Positions 18,005 to 25,348 of a DNA stretch of 64,000 bases are shown here, in pieces. Source of the stretch: an uncultured Christensenellaceae bacterium (GTDB lineage: Bacteria; Bacillota; Clostridia; Christensenellales; Pumilibacteraceae); NCBI GenBank assembly GCA_910587595.1, contig CAJULQ010000001.1, positions 310,001 to 374,000 of the forward strand. Direction: 5' to 3'. The notes under the pieces are model-generated. The model did not search any database and was not told where the DNA came from. It saw only the letters and a program-made list of their open reading frames with translations. Position 1 is the stretch's first letter, and the number at the start of each line of letters is the position of its first letter. Position numbers and translations under genes: made by a program.

Positions 18005-18033
18005 ATTATACAACACCGTGCGGAATTTTGCAA
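18005..18033 (-). promoter_or_regulatory. sigma-A promoter heading the ATP-grasp to pyrE operon
   Basis: On the minus strand, TTGCAA and a perfect TATAAT are separated by 17 bases, about 17 bases before the ATP-grasp start. No other clear promoter was seen between here and the terminator at 7473-7515. Confidence 0.75.
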
Positions 18034-18034
18034 G

Positions 18035-18757
18035 CTATTTCACACTTTCGTCGGGCGTTTGTTCGCCCGTATTTACACACGTCGTAGCCGCCGTTTCGCT
18101 CTCGGCCTGTTCTTTCGGCGGCAACGGTTGCTTATTTACCGCCGTACGCGACGCAAACATGCGGTCGATGAGTTTATGTAAATGCTTATACACGAAAAAG
18201 GTGATCACCGAAACCACGGTGAGCCGCAACAAATTGAACGGCAACACCGACAGCGGCAAATAGTAAAGATACACGCTTTGGCGCGTCAGTTTGGGAAAGA
18301 GCGACACAAGCATGCCCACCACCGCGTCCCAGCCGTACGCTTTGGCATAAAAAGGAATAAGCAGCGCGCCGTTGACCACTACGGCCACCGCAACTTCGCA
18401 CGCCGTGCCGACGGCCAAAGCCGCCACCGCCCCTTTTTTGGTGCGGTGCTTTTTATACCACAGCGCCGCCGGCACCACATACGCAATGCCCATGATAAGA
18501 TCGCCCAATTCACCCACGCACGCCGTGGTCGTAAGCGGCATTTTCAACAAGCACTTTACAACGATCACCACGCCGCCCCAAACGGGCCCCAACATAAACC
18601 CCGTTAAAACGGCGGGCAATTCGGAAAACTGCATGTCTAAAAATCCGGGAAACAGAAAGGGCAACGGAAATTTGACAAACAGATACAGCACATACGAAAT
18701 GGCCGTCATAGACGCCGCTACCGTGATGTTTTTGGTGGTGAAAAACTTTTCGCGCAT
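18035..18757 (-). CDS. ribU: riboflavin ECF transporter substrate-binding component RibU
   Basis: Membrane S-component that captures riboflavin and works with the shared ECF energising module, which is not in the window. About five or six hydrophobic segments fill residues 10-200. The start (TTKNITVAASMTAISYVLY) and FLDMQFSELPAVLTGFMLGP are typical of RibU. A polar tail of about 40 residues (RTAVNKQPLPPKEQ onward) follows the last helix. Function is fixed by context: an FMN riboswitch immediately upstream controls it. A CGGAGG site lies 11 bases before the ATG, inside the 3' arm of the terminator hairpin. Confidence 0.93.
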   Translation of the reverse strand: MREKFFTTKNITVAASMTAISYVLYLFVKFPLPFLFPGFLDMQFSELPAVLTGFMLGPVWGGVVIVVKCLLKMPLTTTACVGELGDLIMGIAYVVPAALWYKKHRTKKGAVAALAVGTACEVAVAVVVNGALLIPFYAKAYGWDAVVGMLVSLFPKLTRQSVYLYYLPLSVLPFNLLRLTVVSVITFFVYKHLHKLIDRMFASRTAVNKQPLPPKEQAESETAATTCVNTGEQTPDESVK

Positions 18758-18792
18758 AAAAAAAACCGCCTCCGTTTTCTATCGGGGCGGTT
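18757..18792 (-). terminator. riboswitch expression platform: terminator that also masks the ribU ribosome site
   Basis: On the minus strand AACCGCC pairs with GGCGGTT around a 15-base loop, followed at once by a T-run that leads directly into the ribU ATG. The CGGAGG ribosome site overlaps the 3' arm, so the hairpin could stop transcription, block translation, or both when FMN is bound. Confidence 0.7.
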
Positions 18793-18829
18793 GCAAAAAA
18801 GCGCATTCGTTTCTCGCAAAAAAAGCAAA

Positions 18830-18940
18830 ACCTTATTTCATCCGGACTGTACCGTCGGTCGGGGAATCGCACCCCGTCATGCGCCCGTAAGCGCTCGCGG
18901 ACTATAACCGCCGGTGGGGAATTTCGCCCCGCCCCTAAGT
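18830..18940 (-). ncRNA. FMN riboswitch (RFN element)
   Basis: The conserved RFN core is clear on the minus strand: AGGGGCGGGGCGAAATTCCC, ACCGGCGGT, AGTCCGCGAGC, a variable arm, GACGGGGTG with ATTCCC, then ACCGACGGTACAGTCCGGAT. It lies between its own promoter (18951-18979) and the hairpin before ribU. When FMN is plentiful it is expected to shut off riboflavin uptake. Confidence 0.95.
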
Positions 18941-18950
18941 TTGCAAATAT

Positions 18951-18979
18951 AGCATATACCCGTTTACGGTATTTGTCAA
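18951..18979 (-). promoter_or_regulatory. sigma-A promoter of the FMN riboswitch / ribU
   Basis: On the minus strand, a perfect TTGACA and TATGCT are separated by 17 bases, just before the riboswitch. The -35 box overlaps the last codons of the upstream NadD-YqeK-RsfS gene. Confidence 0.7.
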
Positions 18980-20589
18980 GCAAAATGCGTGATATTGTCG
19001 CCGTTGTCCCACAGTTTTTCCAAGCGATAAAACTCGCGCGCTTCCTCGTGCTGGATATGCACGATCACGTCGCCGTAATCGAGCACCGCCCATTTGGGCG
19101 AAATATCGCGGCGGAGCGGCTCGATGCCGTGGTCTTTGCTCATCTTTTCGTCCACGTAGTCGGCCAGCGCTTTCACCGCCGTGGTAGACCCCGCGCCCGC
19201 GATCACAAAGCAGTCGGCCACCACCGTTTTTTGCGCCACGTCCAGCACCACAACATTGCGTCCCTTTTTATCGCAAAGCCACTGCGCAATGGAGGTTGCC
19301 ACCGTTTTGCCGTCTTTGCCTTTGAGATCGCCCGCGGGCGGACGGGGTTTTCCTTGGGCGCCGGCGCGCTTGCTCGTTTGTTCGGTGGCGGTCGGCGCGC
19401 CGAATACGGGCGCGGCTTTTTTGGCCACCGCGGCCGCGCGGCACACCTCGGCAAAATGCCGCGCCGCCGCCGTCGTTTCGCCGAACACGGGTTTATTTTC
19501 CGCTTTCAAACACTTGATGGTGGCGCGCAAAGCGCGGAGCATGGCGCGGTCGAGGTCTTTGGCCGCTAACTTACGCAACGATTCCACGCCCTCGTAATCG
19601 CGCCCCTCTTCCACGGCGTCGGCCAAAAACACGATCTTATCGAGCGTGCTCATGTCTGCACTGCCCGTGGTATGCGTTTGCACGGCGTGCACGATCTGTT
19701 CGTTGCAACCGAAGTAGTCGCGGGCAATGGCGGCCGACACATAGGCGTGCAACACCGCCGGCGCTTGTTGCAACAGCGCGTCGTAATTTTCGGGTACGAT
19801 CTTGTGTTTTTGCAAAACGGCTTTGTCGGCGTATTTGCCTATATCGTGCAACAACAGCGCCGTGACCGTTTGTTTCACGTCTTGGCCGTGGATCTTCGCC
19901 AAACGCACGCCCGCTTTCACCGCGCGCAACGTGTGCATGATGCGTTCTTCTTTCAAGCCGAACTTTTTATAAGCGGCCGCATAGGGGGCATATTCGCCGT
20001 ATAGTTGGTGCTTTTCGATATACGCCGCCGCCTCTATAGGCACGCAATCGCCCGCGCGCCCCAAAGCCGCGGCCGCACGCACGTACGCCGAGCTATCGTC
20101 GGGCACCTTGAAGTTGGCCGACTTGAGCGTAAAGCCGAGCGCTTTTACGCCGTCCGACACCTTTTTGGGCACGGCATGGCCTACGCGGCGCACCACGTAA
20201 AACGTTGCGTTGGCCGCCAAATAGTCGGCGTCTTTCCAATCGGGCAGACCGGCCACGCAATCCGAACCGATCACGAACCAGATAGCCGCGCCCTCGTATT
20301 TTTCCGCATAGTGTTTCACGGCGTCTACGCTGTAGCTGATCCCCTCGCGCTTGAGTTCCCACTTGGAAACTTTCACGTTTTCCATATCGGCCGTTACTTT
20401 GCGCAGCATTTTCACGCGGTCTTCCCCGTCGGCGCTGCACCCCTCTTGCTTAAAAGGCGAAACGCGGCACGGCAACACCACCACGCGCGAAAACTTTTTG
20501 CTCAAGTTGCGAATGATCTCTACGTGCGCGTTGGTCACGGGATCGAAACTGCCGCCAAACACGGCCACCTTTTGTAGTTTTGCTTTCAT
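18976..20589 (-). CDS. fused nicotinate-nucleotide adenylyltransferase / YqeK HD hydrolase / ribosomal silencing factor RsfS
   Basis: One uninterrupted 537-residue frame carries three proteins that are usually separate neighbours (nadD, yqeK, rsfS). Residues 1-195 are NadD: VAVFGGSFDPVTNAHVE, then WFVIGSDCVAGLPDW and the DSSAYVR signature. Residues 215-385 are an HD-domain YqeK-like part (dinucleoside polyphosphate hydrolase) with LLLHDIGKYAD, HAYVSAAIA and DKIVFLADAVE. An Ala/Pro/Lys linker (about 388-425) leads to RsfS at about 427-535: DCFVIAGAGSTTAVKALAD, EPLRRDISPKWAVLDYGD and REFYRLEKLW. It links NAD synthesis, alarmone clearance and ribosome-subunit silencing in one chain. It follows obg by 12 bases. 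Confidence 0.93.
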   Translation of the reverse strand: MKAKLQKVAVFGGSFDPVTNAHVEIIRNLSKKFSRVVVLPCRVSPFKQEGCSADGEDRVKMLRKVTADMENVKVSKWELKREGISYSVDAVKHYAEKYEGAAIWFVIGSDCVAGLPDWKDADYLAANATFYVVRRVGHAVPKKVSDGVKALGFTLKSANFKVPDDSSAYVRAAAALGRAGDCVPIEAAAYIEKHQLYGEYAPYAAAYKKFGLKEERIMHTLRAVKAGVRLAKIHGQDVKQTVTALLLHDIGKYADKAVLQKHKIVPENYDALLQQAPAVLHAYVSAAIARDYFGCNEQIVHAVQTHTTGSADMSTLDKIVFLADAVEEGRDYEGVESLRKLAAKDLDRAMLRALRATIKCLKAENKPVFGETTAAARHFAEVCRAAAVAKKAAPVFGAPTATEQTSKRAGAQGKPRPPAGDLKGKDGKTVATSIAQWLCDKKGRNVVVLDVAQKTVVADCFVIAGAGSTTAVKALADYVDEKMSKDHGIEPLRRDISPKWAVLDYGDVIVHIQHEEAREFYRLEKLWDNGDNITHFA

Positions 20590-20601
20590 GTTTAATCCTT
20601 C

Positions 20602-21861
20602 TTATTCCACAAATTCGAATTCTATGTCCAATATGCGCACGGTGTCGCCCTCGCCCGCGCCCGCCTTTCGGAGCGCTTTGATCACGCCGTCGTCACGCAA
20701 CCGCTTTTGAAAATAGTTGAAACTGTCGTAGCTGTCGAGCACCACGCCGCGCGCCAATTCCTCGATCATGCCGCCGCACACTTCGAACGCGCCGTCGTCG
20801 TCGCGGCGAATGGTAAAGCCCGTTGTGTCGCGGTCGGGATACACGAACGGCTCGAATTCGAGCGGCGCGGGCGGCGGCAACAAGCACAGCGTGTCCCACA
20901 CGCACTTTAACAGTTCGTTCAATCCTTGCCGCGTGACGGCGCTCACGGGAAAGCAAGGCACTTTTACTTTGCGCTTAAATTCCGTTACGGCGCGGTCGTC
21001 GGGCAACAGCTCGGCTTTGTTAAGCGCCACGATCTGCGGACGTTTGCCAAGTTCGGGCGAAAACTCTTTGAGTTCGCGGTTGATGTTTTTGTAGTCCTCT
21101 ACGGGGTCGCGCCCCTCGGTGCCCGCAATATCCACCACGTGCACGATAAGCCGCGTGCGCTCTACGTGGCGCAAAAAGTCGATGCCCAATCCCGCGCCTT
21201 GGCTGGCGCCGTCGATAAGCCCCGGAATATCCGCCACCACAAAGCCGTGGTCGTAATACTGCACCGCGCCCAAGTTGGGCGAAAGCGTGGTAAAGTGGTA
21301 GTTGGCGATCTTGGGTCTTGCCCCGCTCACCGACGACAAAAGCGTGCTCTTGCCCACGTTGGGGTATCCCACAAGGCCTACGTCGGCAATGGTTTTCAGC
21401 TCCAATAACACGCACTTTTCTTCGGTCTGTTCGCCCAATTGCGAAAAGTGCGGCGCTTGCCGTCGGCTGGACTTAAAGCGCGCGTTGCCTTTGCCGCCCC
21501 GCCCGCCTTTTAACACGGTGATGCGCTCGCCGTCCGAAAACAAGTCGGCCAAAATACCGCCGCTCGCCGCATCGGCGATCACGGTGCCGCGCGGCACTTT
21601 GATCACGAGGTCTTTACCCGACTTGCCGTTGCAATAGCGGCCGCTCCCTTTTTCGCCGTCGGGCGCGCGGAAATGCGACGCAAACTTGAAATCCAAAAGC
21701 GAGGTCATGCGCGCGTCCGCCTCGAACACCACGTTGCCGCCCGTGCCGCCGTCGCCGCCGTCCGGTCCGCCGTTGGCAACGTATTTCTCGGTGTAAAAGC
21801 TGGTGCAACCGTTGCCGCCGTTGCCCGCTTTTATATATATCTTTATCCTATCTACAAACAT
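20602..21861 (-). CDS. obg: Obg/CgtA GTPase
   Basis: GTPase that binds the 50S subunit and responds to ppGpp. The glycine-rich Obg fold is at the start (AGNGGNGCTSFYTEKYV, GGPDGGDGGTGGNVVF). The G domain has GYPNVGKSTLLSS, DIPGLIDGASQGAGLG and NKAELL. The C-terminal OCT domain (residues about 340-419) ends FVE. 419 residues is typical for Clostridia. The ribosome site is poor (AGCGGG next to the ATG). It sits directly before the NadD-YqeK-RsfS fusion, the usual neighbourhood in Bacillota. Confidence 0.96.
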   Translation of the reverse strand: MFVDRIKIYIKAGNGGNGCTSFYTEKYVANGGPDGGDGGTGGNVVFEADARMTSLLDFKFASHFRAPDGEKGSGRYCNGKSGKDLVIKVPRGTVIADAASGGILADLFSDGERITVLKGGRGGKGNARFKSSRRQAPHFSQLGEQTEEKCVLLELKTIADVGLVGYPNVGKSTLLSSVSGARPKIANYHFTTLSPNLGAVQYYDHGFVVADIPGLIDGASQGAGLGIDFLRHVERTRLIVHVVDIAGTEGRDPVEDYKNINRELKEFSPELGKRPQIVALNKAELLPDDRAVTEFKRKVKVPCFPVSAVTRQGLNELLKCVWDTLCLLPPPAPLEFEPFVYPDRDTTGFTIRRDDDGAFEVCGGMIEELARGVVLDSYDSFNYFQKRLRDDGVIKALRKAGAGEGDTVRILDIEFEFVE

Positions 21862-21961
21862 CCCGCTTTTTGTAAAAAGCTTGGCAAAAACTTTAATTGC
21901 CGTTTACCAAACTTTATTCCTTTTTTGTTTTTCTTTTCTTGTTGCGAACGAATGATTTGTC

Positions 21962-23341
21962 CTACACAATGCCCCACTTTTGCAGTATGGCTTTGCTGGC
22001 TTTGCGCCCTGCGCCCATGGCCAAAATGACCGTAGCGGCGCCCGTGACCGCGTCGCCGCCCGCATACACGCCGTCGAGCGAAGTCTGCATGGTTTCTTCG
22101 TTCACTACTATTGTGCCCTTTGCCGACGTAGGCAATGCGGGGAAACTGTTTTTAAGTAGCGGATTGGGGCGCGTGCCCAGCGACACGATCACCATGTCGG
22201 CAACGATATCGAACTCGCTGCCCGCCACGGGACGCGGACTGCGCCGTCCGCTTGCGTCCGCCTCGCCCAATTCCATTTTCACGCAACGAATGCTTTTTAC
22301 CCAACCGTTCTCGCCCGCAAACGAAACGGGATTTGTCAAAAGGCAAAACTCTATGCCCTCTTGTTCGGCGTGGCCTATCTCTTCGGCGCGCGCCGGCATT
22401 TCTTCCCGTCCGCGGCGATATATCACTTTTACGCTCTCGGCGCCCATTCTGAGCGCCGTGCGCGCCGCGTCCATTGCCACGTTGCCCGCGCCGATCACCG
22501 CCACGTGTTTGCCGCGTTGCACGGGCGTGGCGCTTTCGGGCGCATACGCTTTCATCAAATTGACGCGCGTAAGATACTCGTTGGCCGAATACACGCCGTT
22601 AAGGTTTTCTCCCTCTATGTTCATGAACATGGGCAGCCCCGCGCCGCTGCCGATAAACACGGCGTCGTACTGTTCCACGATCTCTTCTATGGGCACGGTT
22701 TTGCCCGCCACGGTGTTTAGCTTTATGTCTACGCCGCTCGCGCACAGTTTGTCTATCTCGGCTTGCACCAACGATTTGGGCAAACGAAATTCGGGAATGC
22801 CGTATACCAACACGCCGCCCGCCTTATGGAACGCCTCAAACACCGTTACTTCCACGCCGTGGCCGGCAAGCTCGGCCGCGCACGTAAGCCCCGCGGGACC
22901 GCTACCGATCACCGCCGCACACTTACCGATCGGCGCCGCTTTGCGCGGCTTACAGCCGTTTTGCAACATGTGATCGCCGATGAACCGTTCGGTGTTGCCG
23001 ATAGCCACCGCGCCGTCTATGCGGGCGCGCAAGCACATTTTTTCGCACTGCGATTCTTGGGGGCACACTCTGCCGCACACCGCGGGCAAACTCGAAGTGC
23101 GCCCGATGATCTCGCCCGCTTTATCGAAATCGCCCGCCGCGGTCGCCTCCAAAAAGGCGGGAATATCCACCGCCACGGGGCAACCTTGCCTACAAGGCGC
23201 GTTTTTGCAGTGCATGCACCGCGACGCCTCGTCTTTGGCTTGTTGCGCGGTGTAGCCGAGCGCCACTTCCCCAAAGTTGCGGGCGCGTTCTTTCGCGTCT
23301 TGTTCGGGCATTTTGTTTCTGGGTTTCTTTTCTATCGCCAT
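21962..23341 (-). CDS. nfnB: NADPH-binding GltD-like subunit of ferredoxin:NADP oxidoreductase (NfnB-like)
   Basis: Flavoprotein with an N-terminal [4Fe-4S] domain: CMHCKNAPCRQGCP and CGRVCPQESQCEKMC. Then an FAD site (AAVIGSGPAGLTCAAEL) and an NADPH site (AVIGAGNVAMDAARTA); FVGADAVTG-like GGDAVTGAATV is near the end. Alone it could be called the glutamate synthase small chain, but no gltB is present and the gene follows an NfnA-like subunit by 40 bases. The pair fits NfnAB, which bifurcates electrons between NADPH, NADH and ferredoxin in anaerobes. The ATG at 23341 has a GGAG site nine bases upstream; about 459 residues. Confidence 0.9.
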   Translation of the reverse strand: MAIEKKPRNKMPEQDAKERARNFGEVALGYTAQQAKDEASRCMHCKNAPCRQGCPVAVDIPAFLEATAAGDFDKAGEIIGRTSSLPAVCGRVCPQESQCEKMCLRARIDGAVAIGNTERFIGDHMLQNGCKPRKAAPIGKCAAVIGSGPAGLTCAAELAGHGVEVTVFEAFHKAGGVLVYGIPEFRLPKSLVQAEIDKLCASGVDIKLNTVAGKTVPIEEIVEQYDAVFIGSGAGLPMFMNIEGENLNGVYSANEYLTRVNLMKAYAPESATPVQRGKHVAVIGAGNVAMDAARTALRMGAESVKVIYRRGREEMPARAEEIGHAEQEGIEFCLLTNPVSFAGENGWVKSIRCVKMELGEADASGRRSPRPVAGSEFDIVADMVIVSLGTRPNPLLKNSFPALPTSAKGTIVVNEETMQTSLDGVYAGGDAVTGAATVILAMGAGRKASKAILQKWGIV

Positions 23342-23381
23342 GGTTGATCGCTCCTTTCCGCTTAGTCCGCGCGGCACGCCG

Positions 23382-24197
23382 TTACCGCAAGCGGCACATG
23401 TGCTCCGCCTCTTGCGCTTTATACGTTTTACTGCGGTTGATCGCCTCGTCCCAATCGATCTCGTGCCCGTCGAATTCGGGGCCGTCTACGCATGCGTACT
23501 TGGTTTTGCCGCCGCACGTGAGCCGACAGCCGCCGCACATGCCCGTGCCGTCTACCATGATGGAATTCATAGACACTACGGTTTTGATATGCAGCGTTTT
23601 GGTCAGTTCGCACACCGCGCGCATCATGGGCATGGGGCCTACGGCAAACACGCAATCGTAGGTGTTTTGCGCGGCAAGTTTTTGCAAAGCGTCGGTAACA
23701 AACCCTTTTACGCCGCTCGAACCGTCGTCGGTAACGAGAAACAGTTCTTTGGCCGCCGCCTTAAATTCTTTTTCGTACATAAGCAGCGAAACGTTGCGCG
23801 CGCCCACGATCACGTCGGACGGTTGCCCCTTTTCGCGCAACGCTTTGGCTTGCGGATAAATGACCGCCGCGCCGATCCCGCCGCCGATCAGCAAAATGTT
23901 TTTATATGCCGACAGATCGGTGGGATTGCCGAGCGGCCCCACGAAATCGACAATGCACCCGCCCTCCGGCACCGTGGCCAACTGTTTGGTGGAATACCCC
24001 ACCTCTTGCACGAGTATGGTCACCGTGCCCGCCGCCGCATCGTAATCGCAAATGGTAAACGGTACGCGCTCGCCGTTTTGATCTACGCGCAAAATAACGA
24101 ATTGGCCGGGGTGCGCGTGCCGCGCTACGTCGGGCGCGGCGATCACGTATTCGGTCACGTTCTCGGCCAGTCGCGTCTTTTTGACTATCGTGTTCAT
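23382..24197 (-). CDS. nfnA: FAD/[2Fe-2S] subunit of ferredoxin:NADP oxidoreductase (NfnA-like)
   Basis: A member of the PyrK/ferredoxin reductase-like family: an FAD domain (residues 1-100), a NAD-binding domain with LLIGGGIGAAVIYPQ, and a cluster-binding C-terminus DGTGMCGGCRLTCGGKTKYACVDGPEF. The end is typical of NfnA or of the sulfide dehydrogenase beta subunit, rather than PyrK, which this window also encodes. An AGGAG site precedes the ATG. 271 residues. It is read with nfnB, and the pair would be the main NADPH/ferredoxin balancing enzyme. Confidence 0.9.
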   Translation of the reverse strand: MNTIVKKTRLAENVTEYVIAAPDVARHAHPGQFVILRVDQNGERVPFTICDYDAAAGTVTILVQEVGYSTKQLATVPEGGCIVDFVGPLGNPTDLSAYKNILLIGGGIGAAVIYPQAKALREKGQPSDVIVGARNVSLLMYEKEFKAAAKELFLVTDDGSSGVKGFVTDALQKLAAQNTYDCVFAVGPMPMMRAVCELTKTLHIKTVVSMNSIMVDGTGMCGGCRLTCGGKTKYACVDGPEFDGHEIDWDEAINRSKTYKAQEAEHMCRLR

Positions 24198-24235
24198 TTT
24201 CTGTCTCCTTTCCGTTCGATCGGTGCGGACAAATG

Positions 24236-24895
24236 CTATTTAGGCAATAACGGCGACATGGTGCAGTACGCCGCCACGGGGCACTTTTCGCAAGACGGAC
24301 GTTGCGACTTGCAACAATACCGCCCGTGAAATATGAGAAGGTGATGCGCCAAGCCGTAGTCGGCGGGATCGAGCGCCGCCATCAAATCTTTTTCTACGTC
24401 GAACGGCGTTTTGCCGCCGCTCAACCCCAAACGGTGACTGACGCGGAACACGTGCGTATCCACCGCGATGTTGTTGCCGCCGAACGCCACGCTCATCACC
24501 ACGTTGGCCGTTTTGCGCCCCACGCCCCGCAAAGAAAGCAGATCGTTGAAATCGGAGGGCACGTTGCCGCCGAACCGTTGCACGATGTCGCGCGAGGCGG
24601 AGATGATGCTGGCCGACTTGTTGCGATAAAACCCGCAAGAAAAAATAAGCTTTTGCAACACCTCGATGTCGGCGTTGGCAAAATCGGCGGGCGTATCGAA
24701 TACCTTGAAAAGCTCTTTGGTCACTTCGTTGACACGCTTGTCGGTGCACTGCGCCGACAAGATGACCGCCACCAACAAGTGGAACGGGTTGTCGTACGCA
24801 AGTTCGCACTGCGCTTGCGGATAGGTGGCCGCAAGCGCCGCGAGCATGGAGCGCGCCCGCTCGTTTTTCGTATGTACGGTTACACTCTTTTGCAT
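24236..24895 (-). CDS. nth: endonuclease III (DNA glycosylase/AP lyase)
   Basis: Removes oxidised pyrimidines and cuts abasic sites. The helix-hairpin-helix with catalytic lysine is LLSLRGVGRKTANVV; the catalytic Asp is in AVDTHVFRV; the [4Fe-4S] cysteines at the end read CKSQRPSCEKCPVAAYC, spaced 6-2-5. The ATG at 24895 gives 219 residues, the normal size. No ribosome site precedes it. Instead the -10 box of a consensus promoter ends seven bases before the A of ATG, so transcription should start at or next to the start codon, giving a leaderless message. The upstream in-frame extension would start before the promoter. Confidence 0.95.
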   Translation of the reverse strand: MQKSVTVHTKNERARSMLAALAATYPQAQCELAYDNPFHLLVAVILSAQCTDKRVNEVTKELFKVFDTPADFANADIEVLQKLIFSCGFYRNKSASIISASRDIVQRFGGNVPSDFNDLLSLRGVGRKTANVVMSVAFGGNNIAVDTHVFRVSHRLGLSGGKTPFDVEKDLMAALDPADYGLAHHLLIFHGRYCCKSQRPSCEKCPVAAYCTMSPLLPK

Positions 24896-24901
24896 GCAAT
24901 C

Positions 24902-24930
24902 AGTATAACACACAAGGCAATATTTGTCAC
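24902..24930 (-). promoter_or_regulatory. promoter of nth giving a probable leaderless mRNA
   Basis: On the minus strand, GTGACA and TATACT are separated by 17 bases, with a TG extension before the -10 box. Exactly six bases separate the -10 box from the nth ATG. Confidence 0.65.
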
Positions 24931-24992
24931 GCATTTTTGCGCTTTGCGTTTTGCCCCAAAAGAAAACGGTTGCTTGTCGCAACCGCTTTTTT

Positions 24993-25235
24993 TCATCTGT
25001 ACCGTCGGTATCCCCTGCCGTCGCCGTAAAATACGCCGATGAGCGTGTCGGGTTTGTAGTATTCGAACACGTCGAACGCGCGCTCGCCCGCCTCGTCGGG
25101 CACGCGCACGCTCAACCCGCACGAGGCGGCTATGTCCCGCGGCGTGTTCACGATCTCGCACGCAATGCCGCCGGAACGCAACAGATCGTACAGTTTCATC
25201 GATTGCGTGCGGCTGCGAAATGCAAATAAAAACAT
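24993..25235 (-). CDS. DUF3343 family protein (putative sulfur/selenium carrier)
   Basis: An 80-residue protein matching DUF3343: FAFRSRTQSMKLYDLLRSGG at the start, NTPRDIAASCGLSVRVPDE in the middle with the conserved Cys of SCGLS. The family is thought to carry or deliver sulfur or labile selenium, and it often sits near cysteine desulfurases; here one starts divergently 114 bases away. An AGGAG site precedes the ATG. A minus-strand promoter (TTTACA, 16 bases, TATACT at about 25290-25317) overlaps a pair of palindromes. The exact chemical role is not established. Confidence 0.85.
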   Translation of the reverse strand: MFLFAFRSRTQSMKLYDLLRSGGIACEIVNTPRDIAASCGLSVRVPDEAGERAFDVFEYYKPDTLIGVFYGDGRGYRRYR

Positions 25236-25279
25236 GTCGAAAAATCTCCTTTTGTACGGGGTTGATTGTTATAATGCCG

Positions 25280-25303
25280 ATACTTCGAAAGTATACTATA
25301 GTA
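25280..25303. promoter_or_regulatory. tandem palindromes in the divergent DUF3343 / cysteine desulfurase promoter region
   Basis: ATACTT-CGA-AAGTAT (25280-25294) is a perfect inverted repeat and TACTATAGTA (25294-25303) is a perfect 10-base palindrome that touches it. Both overlap the -10 box and spacer of the DUF3343 promoter. They look like operator sites for an unknown repressor that could act on both genes; no regulator gene is adjacent. Confidence 0.45.
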
Positions 25304-25348
25304 CATTATATTGTAAATCCAATAAAAAGTGCGGACGGTTTTTTTAAC

